Part shown: positions 22,458 to 31,075 of the stretch, piece after piece | Numbering within the stretch: position 1 is the stretch's first letter | Layout: every line of letters starts with the position of its first letter | NCBI RefSeq assembly: GCF_017814275.1 | Contig: NZ_JAGIYQ010000004.1 | Span: 186,001 to 250,000 of the forward strand | Direction: 5' to 3' | Length of the DNA: 64,000 bases | From: Gottfriedia endophytica | GTDB lineage: Bacteria > Bacillota > Bacilli > Bacillales > Bacillaceae_G | Position numbers and translations under genes: made by a program | Notes under the pieces: model-generated | The model's database searches: none | Told to the model about the DNA's origin: nothing | What the model saw: the letters and a program-made list of their open reading frames with translations, nothing else

Positions 22458-24308
22458 ATGTCCACAACAATTATGATTGGTTACGGAATCTTTAGTATTC
22501 TAGTATTTATTTTAGTAAATAGATTTGTTGTGAAAAAACAAATTAAAAAAAATGTTCTACAAGAGAAATCAGTTAGTACGAAAAGTTCTGTGGTTGAACA
22601 TAAAGAATCATCTAAAAGTTCAACGATTGAAAAAATAGAAGATAAAGCAACACAACAAAACTTAGACTTACCTCAAACAGAAGAAATTAAAGAAGAGTCT
22701 ATTCAAACAAAAGTTAAAAAAACGAACACAAAAGAAACACCTCAAACCTTTAGCACAGGTAAGGTATTAACAGTTTTATTAATTGGTATGTTCCTTTCGT
22801 TATTAAACCAAACACTTATCAATGTTGCTTTACCAAAATTGATGACTGAATTTGCTGTTTCAACTTCAACAGCTCAATGGTTAACGACTGGGTTTATGTT
22901 AGTGAATGGGATCTTAATTCCAATTAGTGCGTATTTAGTAGAAACGTATACGTATAGAAAATTATTTATAAGTGCAATGGCCTTTTTTACAGTTGGTTCA
23001 ATTATTTGTGCTTTATCCGGCAATTTTACAATCATGCTGATAGGTCGCTTAATTCAGGCAGTTGGAGCAGGAATCTTGATGCCTTTAGGAACAAATGTTT
23101 TTATGGTATTATTCCCACCTGAAAAACGTGGTGCGGCAATGGGATTAATGGGAGTAGCAATGATTTTAGCTCCTGCAATTGGCCCAACTATAACAGGATA
23201 TGTCATTCAAAATTATAATTGGCATATTTTATTTTATGCTATGACTGTCTTCGGAATAGCCACTATCTTTTTAGGAAAAACTTGGTTCCATCTGGATCGT
23301 GCGAGACGTTTCCCTCGTCTTGATTTATTAGGAATCATTTTCTCTTCAATTGGTTTTGGTACGTTACTGTATGGCTTTAGTGAAGCGGGGAATAAAGGTT
23401 GGAGTAGCGGTGAAGTAGTTAGTTCGCTGATTATAGCTTTAATTGCTTTAATTATCTTTGTCTTGAAAGAATTAAAGACAGAAGAACCGCTTATTAACTT
23501 AAGGGTATTTAAAAATTTCCGATTCTCTTATACAGTTATCATTAACATTATTGTAACAATGGCATTGTATGGTGGGATGATTTTACTTCCACTTTATTTA
23601 CAAAATATTCAAGGCTACACTCCCTTGCAATCAGGATTACTGTTACTACCGGGTTCATTAATAATGGGAGCTATGGGGCCGATTACGGGTAAACTGTTTG
23701 ATAAAGTAGGGATAAAACCACTAGCAATCTTCGGATTATTAATCATGACAATTACAACCTATGAGTTAACGAAACTATCAATGGACACGCCATATTTCCA
23801 TTTGATGTTGCTTTATACGATTCGTTCATTTGGTATGTCATTTATTTTGATGCCAATCTCAACAGAGGGTTTAAACCAATTACCATTAAAAATAATTCCG
23901 CATGGATCGGCTGCACAGAATACATTACGTGCAGTAGCTGGATCAGTTGGTACAGCTATTCTTGTTACGGTTATGACAACCCAAACTACAAGTCACTTGG
24001 CAGACTACTCAAATGAAATTACAAAAACGAATCCAGTAGTCATGAATTGGGTTCATAACACAGCAATCCAATTATCTCATGCAAGTGGTATACCTGAGCA
24101 AAAAGCAAGTGGTGTTGCAGGACAATTATTATACGCTCAAGCATCCAAACTATCGTTTATTAAAGGAATCAACGATGGATTCCTACTTGCTACGCTATTT
24201 TCATTTATTGCACTCGTATTAGCAGTTTTCTACGGAGGTAGAATGGTAAAAAAAAGAGTATCAAACAAAACTAATCTAACTTCGGAAAATGAGAGTGTAG
24301 CGTCATAA
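22458..24308 (+). CDS. DHA2 (EmrB-type) MFS efflux transporter with extended N-terminus
   Basis: A 616-residue drug:proton antiporter of the 14-helix DHA2 family. Recognisable motifs are LNQTLINVALPKLMTEF in the first core helix, GRLIQAVGAGILMPLG, and GPTITGYVIQNYNWHILF (motif C). The first ~95 residues are unusual: an additional hydrophobic segment (about 5-24), then a long charged, Ser/Lys/Glu-rich linker before the transporter core begins near residue 100. Family members are normally 470-530 residues. The substrate cannot be told from sequence. It is in an operon with the HlyD-like gene under the TetR-type repressor. Confidence 0.88.
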   Translation: MSTTIMIGYGIFSILVFILVNRFVVKKQIKKNVLQEKSVSTKSSVVEHKESSKSSTIEKIEDKATQQNLDLPQTEEIKEESIQTKVKKTNTKETPQTFSTGKVLTVLLIGMFLSLLNQTLINVALPKLMTEFAVSTSTAQWLTTGFMLVNGILIPISAYLVETYTYRKLFISAMAFFTVGSIICALSGNFTIMLIGRLIQAVGAGILMPLGTNVFMVLFPPEKRGAAMGLMGVAMILAPAIGPTITGYVIQNYNWHILFYAMTVFGIATIFLGKTWFHLDRARRFPRLDLLGIIFSSIGFGTLLYGFSEAGNKGWSSGEVVSSLIIALIALIIFVLKELKTEEPLINLRVFKNFRFSYTVIINIIVTMALYGGMILLPLYLQNIQGYTPLQSGLLLLPGSLIMGAMGPITGKLFDKVGIKPLAIFGLLIMTITTYELTKLSMDTPYFHLMLLYTIRSFGMSFILMPISTEGLNQLPLKIIPHGSAAQNTLRAVAGSVGTAILVTVMTTQTTSHLADYSNEITKTNPVVMNWVHNTAIQLSHASGIPEQKASGVAGQLLYAQASKLSFIKGINDGFLLATLFSFIALVLAVFYGGRMVKKRVSNKTNLTSENESVAS

Positions 24309-24340
24309 GTTCACGAAACTATTTAAATAGCTTCATTAGG

Positions 24341-24377
24341 AAAGAACTCCTTTTAATTTAGGGAGTTCTTTTTTTAT
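24341..24377 (+). terminator. Terminator of the efflux operon
   Basis: AAAGAACTCC and GGGAGTTCTTT flank an A/T loop and end in a T-run. Confidence 0.85.
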
Positions 24378-24385
24378 TAAAGCAT

Positions 24386-24516
24386 CCAAATAAAGTGATA
24401 CTTCCATCAGTGGGGACTTTTTCATCCCCTACTGATGGTTAGCCCCCTACATCTTCCTCATTTTTCTTTAAATCTTGAGGTGATGGTTTTGCTGTCCGTT
24501 AATGCGGGATAAATAA
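24386..24516. repeat. Dispersed repeat family 2, copy 1
   Basis: It starts AATAAAGTGATACTTCCATC, continues AGTGGGG, contains a stem-loop (CCATCAGT...ACTGATGG, 24404-24438) and ends CTGTCCG, TTAATGCGGGATAAATA (24492-24515). The first and last blocks recur in shortened form at 38634-38699 (opposite strand) and partly at 55583-55630. Confidence 0.6.
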
Positions 24517-24563
24517 AATTGTTACTAACTTGTTGATAACTTTCCAAAAAAATATGGAAAATG

Positions 24564-24622
24564 TCTAAAATTCAATTTTACTTAAGCAAAAATTGACTAA
24601 AGTCTATCTAAAATTCAATTTT
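24564..24622. promoter_or_regulatory. Twin palindromic operator-like sites
   Basis: The 16-mer TCTAAAATTCAATTTT occurs twice (24564-24579 and 24607-24622), 43 bp apart, about four helical turns. Each copy holds a near-perfect palindrome AAAATTCAATTTT. It lies 100-160 bp upstream of the unknown gene at 24725. Confidence 0.45.
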
Positions 24623-24724
24623 GGACATCAAAAATTATAAAATGAAACAATTTTAGTCTTTTTACATATTGGTAGTTAATGATTATATTGAGATTAAATC
24701 CTAATAGAAAAAGGAGCTGCTAAT

Positions 24725-25264
24725 ATGGTGTTTTATAAAGATGCTGATCAACTTGAAAAAGAAAGCTTGAGTGAACAAGATGAATTAGAAAATGATGATT
24801 TCAAAGTTGCAGAAGAGCTTATTATCTACCTGTTAGACGCGTTAAATAAGTATGCTATTCGTTCGGTTACGCAAAAAAAAGAACCAATTCATGTTACAGA
24901 TGTATCATTAAATGATTTTGAAAATGCTCAGAATCAGGTTTGGTTAGGTACGCATCTAAAAAAATATGTTAATAAGGAAGACTTTTATTTTAAAAAAATT
25001 ACACTTCCAAATGATTCGGTTATACTAGGCTACATTCTATATGAAAAAAAATCTACTGATTATAAAATACGTGCTTTTGAGATTGCACCTTCAGAAAATC
25101 AACATGCCCCATTATTTGAAAACCTCCAGCTAAATTTAATTGCAATTCCATTATTAGAAGCTAAAAAAGATTTCAATTTTATAAGTGCCAATTTGATAAT
25201 GGATGCACTAAATGGAAGAACGTTAGAGCAAGAACAATATGTCGATTTAGAGAGCTTAACCTAA
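24725..25264 (+). CDS. Hypothetical protein, 179 residues
   Basis: I do not recognise a family. The protein is acidic, without signal peptide or membrane helix. An N-terminal charged helical part (about 1-50) is followed by an alternating beta-rich part with FYFKKITLPNDSVILGYILYEKK and a C-terminal helical tail. The start has a good AAAAAGGAG site. It stands alone between the efflux operon and nuo, with its own presumed operator sites, and may be a single-gene unit. No terminator with a clear T-run follows; 25265-25385 is otherwise plain. Confidence 0.75.
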   Translation: MVFYKDADQLEKESLSEQDELENDDFKVAEELIIYLLDALNKYAIRSVTQKKEPIHVTDVSLNDFENAQNQVWLGTHLKKYVNKEDFYFKKITLPNDSVILGYILYEKKSTDYKIRAFEIAPSENQHAPLFENLQLNLIAIPLLEAKKDFNFISANLIMDALNGRTLEQEQYVDLESLT

Positions 25265-25385
25265 GTAATATCTATATATATCGTAAAAGTCATGCCGAAA
25301 TGGGTATGGCTTGTTTTTATAGGTAGGAAAATCAAAGCATTTAATTAACAGACTGTTTTAATTTTTAGATAAAAACCAATATTTA

Positions 25386-25416
25386 TCGACACTTTTCTGC
25401 CACATTTTGTTATAAT
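25386..25416 (+). promoter_or_regulatory. Probable promoter of the nuo operon
   Basis: TATAAT at 25411-25416 is preceded by TGT, giving an extended -10 (TGTTATAAT). TCGACA (25386-25391) lies 19 bp upstream as a weak -35. The leader to nuoA would be about 100 nt. Confidence 0.5.
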
Positions 25417-25521
25417 GGTTACGATTACATTACTGAAAAATAAAAATTAATGAAAAATACATTATATTTGTAATATATATGTATAATGTACAGGTTTGTG
25501 ACCAAGGGAGGAGCAGGTACA

Positions 25522-25890
25522 GTGAACGTGTATTTAAATAATTATGTCATTGTTGCTGTGTTTTTAGTAATCGGTATTGCTTTGCCTGTTGTAGCACTAA
25601 ATGTATTTGGAAAGATGTTGCGACCAAATGCACCAACAGATGCAAAGAAAACAACATATGAAAGTGGAATCGTTCCATTTCATGATGCAAAGGTTCGTTT
25701 CCATGCGGGATATTACATATTTGCACTTTTATTTGTCATTTTTGATGTTGAAACAGTATTTCTTTACCCATGGGCTGTAGCCTTTGATAAGCTAGGCTTT
25801 TTTGCATTTGTTGAAATGATTATTTTTATCCTGATGTTATTATTAGGACTTATTTATGCTTGGAAAAAGAAGGTGTTGAAATGGTTATGA
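25522..25890 (+). CDS. nuoA: NADH-quinone oxidoreductase subunit A
   Basis: A 122-residue, three-helix membrane subunit of complex I. It shows the family motif [39 protein letters not shown] cut across loop and helix 2 (about 45-83). GTG at 25522 is chosen because it follows GGGAGGAGCAGG; the upstream in-frame ATG at 25486 precedes that site. It overlaps nuoB by ten bases. Confidence 0.93.
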   Translation: MNVYLNNYVIVAVFLVIGIALPVVALNVFGKMLRPNAPTDAKKTTYESGIVPFHDAKVRFHAGYYIFALLFVIFDVETVFLYPWAVAFDKLGFFAFVEMIIFILMLLLGLIYAWKKKVLKWL

Positions 25891-26399
25891 AATTAGACGG
25901 ACTGTCAGTTGAAGAAATGCAAGAACTTCAAAATAATATCTTTTTCTCGACACTGGAACAAGTAAAAGGTTGGGCGCGTAGCAATTCACTATGGCCGTTA
26001 ACATTTGGTTTAGCTTGTTGTGCAATTGAAATGATGGGGGTAGGTTCATCTCACTACGATTTGGACCGTTTTGGCTCGTTCTTCCGTACATCTCCGAGGC
26101 AATCCGACGTGATGATTGTTTCAGGTACTGTAACGAAAAAAATGGCACCTATTGTAAAACGTTTATATGATCAAATGCCTGAACCGAAATGGGTAATTGC
26201 GATGGGATCTTGTGCAACGGCAGGAGGACCTTATGTGTACTCATATGCAGTTGTAAAGGGAGTAGATCAAATCGTACCAGTGGATGTATATATCCCAGGA
26301 TGTCCACCAAATCCAGCGGCATTAATTTATGGAATCAATAAATTAAAAGAAAAAATTCGTTACGAAGCTAAGACAGGAAAGCAGGTGACGAATAAATGA
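25881..26399 (+). CDS. nuoB: NADH-quinone oxidoreductase subunit B
   Basis: The 172-residue subunit carries the terminal N2 [4Fe-4S] cluster next to the quinone site. The four cysteine ligands are Cys46-Cys47 ([10 protein letters not shown]), Cys111 ([10 protein letters not shown]) and Cys141 (YIPGCPPNP). ATG 25881 follows AGAAGGTG; an ATG two codons later is also possible. The stop overlaps nuoC by four bases (ATGA). Confidence 0.95.
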   Translation: MVMKLDGLSVEEMQELQNNIFFSTLEQVKGWARSNSLWPLTFGLACCAIEMMGVGSSHYDLDRFGSFFRTSPRQSDVMIVSGTVTKKMAPIVKRLYDQMPEPKWVIAMGSCATAGGPYVYSYAVVKGVDQIVPVDVYIPGCPPNPAALIYGINKLKEKIRYEAKTGKQVTNK

Positions 26400-27679
26400 G
26401 TGAGGAAAAATCAAAAGAGCAATTAAAGAAAGAAGCTGCAGAGCGTGCAAAGGAAGCAGCTCGTAATAAGATGGAGCACCTAAAGGCGCAAGAAGCAGGT
26501 TCAGATGAGCAACCAACTTCAGCAGAAGATGAAAAAGCCAAAGCGGTAGCACTTGCAAAGGCAAAAGCAGCAGCTGCAGCGAAAGCAAAGGCAGCGGCCC
26601 TAGCGAAGCAAAAAGGTGAAGATGTAGTGTCATCAGATGAAACTGCTAAGCAAGAAGAACAACCGGCTTCAGCAGAAGATGAAAAAGCCAAGGCGGTAGC
26701 ACTTGCAAAGGCAAAAGCAGCAGCTGCAGCGAAAGCAAAGGCAGCGGCCCTAGCAAAGCAAAAAGGTGAAGATCCAGTGTCATCAGATGAAACTGCTAAG
26801 CAAGAAGAACAACCGGCTTCAGTAGAAGATGAAAAAGCGAAAGCAATTGCAGCAGCAAAGGCAAAAGCAGCAGCTGCAGCAAAAGCGAAGGCAGCGGCAC
26901 TTGCGAAACAAAAAGGTGAAGATTCAGTACAAGAAAGTGAACCTGCTTCAGAAGATGATGAAAAAGCAAAAGCAATAGCAGCAGCAAAGGCAAAAGCAGT
27001 CGCAGCAGCAAAAGCGAAGGCGGCGGCACTCGCGAAACAAAAAGCGGGAGAATCAGGACAAACTAGTGAAGCTTCTTCTGATGATGAAAAAGCAAAGGCA
27101 AAAGCAATTGCAATCGCAAAAGCAAAGGCAGCTGCAGCAGCAAAGGCGAAAGCTACATCTGGTGATGAAGCGCCTAGTGAAGTTGTAGAAGAACAACCTT
27201 CACACAATCAGCCACATCTTGATGAAATTAAATCATTAATTGAAAAGCAATTTGGAGCAGACGTAATTGAAGAGGCTCAAATCAACAAGCTTTCAAAACA
27301 TGATCCAACTTTTACAATTAAAAAAGAGCAATATCATCAAGTGGCGAGTTTCTTAAAAAATCATGATGATCTAGCATTTACTTACTTATCTGAATTACAT
27401 GGAACAGATTATGTACAGTATATGGAAGTATATGTGTACCTTCATTCATATAAGCGTAAACATGGTATCGCCTTAAAAGTAAAATTAGATCGGGAACAAC
27501 CAGAAGTACAATCTGTGTCTGACATTTGGGAAGGTGCAAACTGGCCTGAGCGTGAAACGTACGACTTACTAGGTATCCAGTTTATAAGTCATCCAAAATT
27601 AGAGCGTATTCTTTTACCAGAAACATGGGTAGGATATCCTCTGCGAAAAGATTATGTCCAATTTGATGAGGGGGTGTAA
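26396..27679 (+). CDS. nuoC: NADH-quinone oxidoreductase subunit C with Ala/Lys repeat extension
   Basis: The true NuoC (30-kDa subunit) domain covers only about residues 272-427, with the signature [20 protein letters not shown] and [14 protein letters not shown]. In front of it lies an extension of roughly 270 residues that is almost only Ala, Lys, Glu, Asp, Ser and Gln, built from about five tandem units (residues 37-256). It should form long charged helices or a flexible arm on the cytoplasmic side. I recall shorter Ala/Lys-rich extensions on NuoC of B. cereus relatives. The ribosome site AGGTGACGAATA lies inside the nuoB end. The C-terminal domain is 3 bp from nuoD. Confidence 0.92.
   Translation: MSEEKSKEQLKKEAAERAKEAARNKMEHLKAQEAGSDEQPTSAEDEKAKAVALAKAKAAAAAKAKAAALAKQKGEDVVSSDETAKQEEQPASAEDEKAKAVALAKAKAAAAAKAKAAALAKQKGEDPVSSDETAKQEEQPASVEDEKAKAIAAAKAKAAAAAKAKAAALAKQKGEDSVQESEPASEDDEKAKAIAAAKAKAVAAAKAKAAALAKQKAGESGQTSEASSDDEKAKAKAIAIAKAKAAAAAKAKATSGDEAPSEVVEEQPSHNQPHLDEIKSLIEKQFGADVIEEAQINKLSKHDPTFTIKKEQYHQVASFLKNHDDLAFTYLSELHGTDYVQYMEVYVYLHSYKRKHGIALKVKLDREQPEVQSVSDIWEGANWPERETYDLLGIQFISHPKLERILLPETWVGYPLRKDYVQFDEGV
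26504..27163 (+). repeat. In-frame tandem repeat in nuoC
   Basis: Units begin at residues 37, 87, 137, about 183 and about 224. The first three are 150 bp/50 residues with nearly identical DNA (core [18 protein letters not shown], then [16 protein letters not shown]); the last two are shorter and more diverged. The near-identity of units 1 and 2 suggests recent duplication. Confidence 0.85.
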
Positions 27680-27682
27680 CAC

Positions 27683-28783
27683 ATGATTCGTACAGAAGAA
27701 ATGTTACTAAACGTAGGCCCACAGCATCCTAGTACGCATGGTGTGTTTCGCCTTGTATTAAAGATTGATGGAGAAATTATAAAAGAAGCAACACCTGTCA
27801 TTGGTTATTTACACCGTGGAACAGAAAAAATAGCAGAGAACTTACAATATACACAAATTATTCCATATACAGACCGTATGGATTACTTATCTGCCATGAC
27901 AAACAATTATGTACTTGTTCATGCTGTTGAAACAATGATGGACATTAAAGTTCCTGAAAGAGCTGAGTATTTACGTGTTCTTGCAATGGAGTTAGGGCGT
28001 GTAGCAAGTCATTTAGTATGGTGGGGAACAAACCTACTTGATATTGGTGCTGTCAGCCCATTCCTTTATGCATTCCGTGAACGCGAAATGATTATTAATC
28101 TATTAAATGAACTATGTGGCGCTCGTTTAACCTTTAACTATATGCGTGTAGGCGGAGTGAAATGGGATGCGCCAGATGGTTGGATTGAGAAAGTTAAAGA
28201 ATTTATCCCTTATATGCGTGAACAATTAAAAGGTTATCATGACCTTGTTTCAGGTAATGAGATCTTTATTAATCGTGTAAAAGGTGTAGGAGCCTATTCT
28301 CAAGAAGATGCGATTAATTACTCTTTGAGCGGGGCTAACTTACGTTGTACGGGTATTAAGTTTGATTTACGAAAAGATGCACCATATTCAATCTACGACC
28401 GTTTTGATTTTGATGTGCCAGTTGGAAAAGTTGGAGATGCGTGGGACCGCTATATGTGCAGAATGCTAGAGATCGAAGAGTCATTAAAAATCCTAGAGCA
28501 AGCTGTTGAACAGTTCCCAGCTGAAGGAGACTTTTTAGCTAAGGTTCCAAAAATTATTAAAGCTCCTAAGGGAGAAGGGTACGTTCGCATTGAGTCTCCA
28601 CGTGGAGAAATAGGTTGCTATATTTCAAGTGATGGAAAGAAAGAGCCTTACCGCCTGAAGTTCCGTCGCCCATCGTTCTATAACCTTCAAATTCTACCGA
28701 AATTGTTACAAGGCGAAAATATAGCGAACTTAATTACAATATTAGGTGGAATTGACATTGTGCTTGGGGAGGTAGACGGCTAA
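27683..28783 (+). CDS. nuoD: NADH-quinone oxidoreductase subunit D
   Basis: The 49-kDa subunit (366 residues) shapes the quinone cavity with NuoB. It is related to [NiFe] hydrogenase large subunits but lacks the metal-binding cysteines. The N-terminal NVGPQHPSTHGVFRLVLKID and C-terminal IVLGEVDG motifs are complete, as is the HRGTEKIAENL stretch. The ribosome site GAGGGGGTG lies in the nuoC end. The stop shares one base with the nuoH ATG (TAATG). Confidence 0.96.
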   Translation: MIRTEEMLLNVGPQHPSTHGVFRLVLKIDGEIIKEATPVIGYLHRGTEKIAENLQYTQIIPYTDRMDYLSAMTNNYVLVHAVETMMDIKVPERAEYLRVLAMELGRVASHLVWWGTNLLDIGAVSPFLYAFREREMIINLLNELCGARLTFNYMRVGGVKWDAPDGWIEKVKEFIPYMREQLKGYHDLVSGNEIFINRVKGVGAYSQEDAINYSLSGANLRCTGIKFDLRKDAPYSIYDRFDFDVPVGKVGDAWDRYMCRMLEIEESLKILEQAVEQFPAEGDFLAKVPKIIKAPKGEGYVRIESPRGEIGCYISSDGKKEPYRLKFRRPSFYNLQILPKLLQGENIANLITILGGIDIVLGEVDG

Positions 28784-29784
28784 TGATGACAAACCTACTG
28801 CAAAGTACGCCATCATGGGTTAATTTTCTTATTTATTTGGGTCTTGGTGTAATTTTCCTATTCGTTGTTCTAGGATTCGTAACGTATGGAATCTTATCTG
28901 AACGTAAAGTTATGGGATTCATGCAAGGCCGAATTGGGCCTAACCAAGTTGGTGGACGTTTTGGATTACTTCAAACAGTAGCTGACGTATTAAAGCTACT
29001 TTTAAAGGAAGATACGATTCCAAAAGCTGCAGATAAACCATTATTTATCATTGCACCAATTATCGCTTTTGCACCAGCCTTTATGGTACTTGCAACAATT
29101 CCGTTTACAGACAAATTACAATTTGCAGATATCGGTGTTGGATTACTTTACTACATAGCTGTATCAGGCTTAACAACACTTGGCGTTGTAACTGGTGGTT
29201 GGGCTTCTAATAATAAATACTCATTAATTGGGGGTATGCGTGCTGCTGCCCAAATGATTTCATATGAAATTCCACTTGTTATGAGTGTACTAGGCGTAAT
29301 TTTATTATCAGGAAGTTTAAATTTAAACGATATTGTAAATGCACAGGATAAAGTATGGTTTATTTTTACACAGCCAATCGCATTTGTTGTCTTTTTAATT
29401 GCAGCGGTTGCTGAATTAAATCGTACACCATTTGACTTGCCAGAAGCTGAATCAGAGCTTGTAGCAGGTTATCATACTGAATATTCAGGGTTCAGATGGG
29501 CATTCTTTATGCTTTCTGAGTACGTTTATTTCTTTGCAATGGCATCATTAATTACAGTTCTATTCCTTGGGGGATGGAAACCAGTAATGTTTTTAGACTT
29601 TATTCCAGGAGCAATCTGGTTCGCATTGAAATTTAGTGCCGTTGTGTATTTATTAATTTGGTTCCGTGTAACGTTCCCTCGTTTACGAGCAGACCAACTA
29701 ATGGAATTTGGATGGAAGGTTCTGTTGCCAGTTTCATTAGCAAATATCGTCTTAACAGCACTTATCAAGAGCTTGTTCTATTAA
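28783..29784 (+). CDS. nuoH: NADH-quinone oxidoreductase subunit H
   Basis: A 333-residue polytopic subunit linking the peripheral arm to the proton pumps. Motifs are GRIGPNQVGGRFGLLQ, EYSGFRWAFFMLSEY and the acidic loop AELNRTPFDLPEAESELVAG cut at the loop, which faces the quinone channel. The first ATG (28783) overlaps the nuoD stop and a second ATG follows immediately; either may be used. Confidence 0.95.
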   Translation: MMTNLLQSTPSWVNFLIYLGLGVIFLFVVLGFVTYGILSERKVMGFMQGRIGPNQVGGRFGLLQTVADVLKLLLKEDTIPKAADKPLFIIAPIIAFAPAFMVLATIPFTDKLQFADIGVGLLYYIAVSGLTTLGVVTGGWASNNKYSLIGGMRAAAQMISYEIPLVMSVLGVILLSGSLNLNDIVNAQDKVWFIFTQPIAFVVFLIAAVAELNRTPFDLPEAESELVAGYHTEYSGFRWAFFMLSEYVYFFAMASLITVLFLGGWKPVMFLDFIPGAIWFALKFSAVVYLLIWFRVTFPRLRADQLMEFGWKVLLPVSLANIVLTALIKSLFY

Positions 29785-29817
29785 AAAACAGCTTACCAAT
29801 CAAAAGGGGTGGAAAAT

Positions 29818-30237
29818 ATGATTGGGTTAATGAAGGGTTTAAAATATACTCTACAAAATTTAACAAAAGAAAAAGTAACATACGATTATCCAAATCAACC
29901 AATTCCGATACCGGATCGTTTTCGTGGCATTCAAAAGTTTTATCCTGAAAAATGTATCGTTTGTAATCAATGCTCGGCTATTTGTCCGACAGATTGTATT
30001 CAACTAACAGGAAAAAAACACCCAGATCCAACGAAAAAAGGAAAAATTATTGATACTTACGATATCAATTTTGAAATATGTATCTTATGCGATTTGTGTA
30101 CAGAGGTTTGCCCAACGGAAGCAATCATTATGACAAATAACTTTGAGCTAGCTGAATTTTCTAGGGATGATTTATTTAAAAACTTAGAATGGCTAGATGA
30201 AAATGATGAAAACATTCGAAAGGAGAATAAAGCATGA
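29818..30237 (+). CDS. nuoI: NADH-quinone oxidoreductase subunit I
   Basis: A 139-residue ferredoxin-like subunit with two [4Fe-4S] binding motifs: CIVCNQCSAICPTDC (Cys46, 49, 52, 56 and 60) and CILCDLCTEVCP (Cys88, 91, 94, 98). It passes electrons to the N2 cluster on NuoB. The in-frame GTG at 29809 is part of the AAAGGGGTGG ribosome site, so ATG 29818 is used. With nuoEFG missing, this is the most electron-upstream cluster carrier encoded in the operon. It overlaps nuoJ by four bases. Confidence 0.95.
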   Translation: MIGLMKGLKYTLQNLTKEKVTYDYPNQPIPIPDRFRGIQKFYPEKCIVCNQCSAICPTDCIQLTGKKHPDPTKKGKIIDTYDINFEICILCDLCTEVCPTEAIIMTNNFELAEFSRDDLFKNLEWLDENDENIRKENKA

Positions 30238-30746
30238 GTGGAGTAGCAGTTGCTTTCTTTCTTCTTTCACTTTCAGCTATTTTGGGCGGTGTCATGATGC
30301 TAAATGCTTCAAAGGTTATGCATATGATGCTTTCTCTTGTACTAACCTTTATTAGCATTGCAGGTATATACGTTTTATTATCAGCTGAATTTGTAGCAGT
30401 TGTTCAAATTTTAATTTATTCTGGAGCCATTACAATCTTAATGATTTTCGGAATTATGTTAACGAAACATGATGCTAGTGAAAATCACAAAAAAAATTGG
30501 CGAAATCTTTGGGCGCTGCTAGGTGTCATTGCATTTGGAGCAGTTCTATTCTTTGGAATTAATGGATTAGACATATCTTCAAGTGCGACAGATTTAACAA
30601 CAAATAATACGAAAAATATAGGAAAACTTCTTTTCTCTAACTATATTGTTCCGTTTGAAGTAATGTCTATTTTGCTACTTGTTGCACTAGTTGGAGCAAT
30701 TGTTTTAGCAAAATCAGATGACAAAGGGGAGGGAACAGAAGGATGA
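30234..30746 (+). CDS. nuoJ: NADH-quinone oxidoreductase subunit J
   Basis: A 170-residue membrane subunit with five hydrophobic segments. The conserved [23 protein letters not shown] helix (about 47-69) has the acidic residue of the central water axis. Start overlaps nuoI and stop overlaps nuoK, both as ATGA, typical of tight complex I operons. Confidence 0.93.
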   Translation: MSGVAVAFFLLSLSAILGGVMMLNASKVMHMMLSLVLTFISIAGIYVLLSAEFVAVVQILIYSGAITILMIFGIMLTKHDASENHKKNWRNLWALLGVIAFGAVLFFGINGLDISSSATDLTTNNTKNIGKLLFSNYIVPFEVMSILLLVALVGAIVLAKSDDKGEGTEG

Positions 30747-31057
30747 GTTCAGTACCAATTCAAGCCTATCTTCTTTTAGCTTTAATTTTATTTTGCATTG
30801 GATTATATGGTGCGTTAACGAAGCGAAATACAGTTATCGTATTAATTTGTATTGAATTAATGCTAAATGCTGCAAATATTAATTTGGTTGCATTTAGTAA
30901 GCTTGGCGTAACACCATCATTAACGGGTCAAGTATTCTCATTATTTACAATTTCTGTTGCTGCAGCTGAGGCAGCTGTTGGCATTGCAATTTTATTAGCA
31001 TGGTACCGTCATCGTCAGACGGTCAATGTAGACGAAGCAAATACGTTACAAAAATAG
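30743..31057 (+). CDS. nuoK: NADH-quinone oxidoreductase subunit K
   Basis: A 104-residue, three-helix subunit with the two conserved glutamates in the membrane: [15 protein letters not shown] (helix 2) and [17 protein letters not shown] (helix 3). The ribosome site GGGGAGGG lies in the nuoJ end. Confidence 0.95.
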   Translation: MSSVPIQAYLLLALILFCIGLYGALTKRNTVIVLICIELMLNAANINLVAFSKLGVTPSLTGQVFSLFTISVAAAEAAVGIAILLAWYRHRQTVNVDEANTLQK

Positions 31058-31075
31058 TAAGGAGGGTGAACGTCT

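Noticed and set aside
24564-24622. Fur box
   Set aside because: The AAAATTCAATTTT palindromes are A/T-rich but do not fit the GATAATGATTATC-type consensus.
26368-27207. A 279-residue open frame on the minus strand opposite nuoC
   Set aside because: It is the complement of the Ala/Lys repeat codons (giving Phe/Ala runs); composition is an artefact, and nuoC is certain on the plus strand.
29658-29948. A 96-residue plus-strand frame overlapping nuoH and nuoI
   Set aside because: It is a shifted frame of two well-supported genes and lacks a ribosome site.
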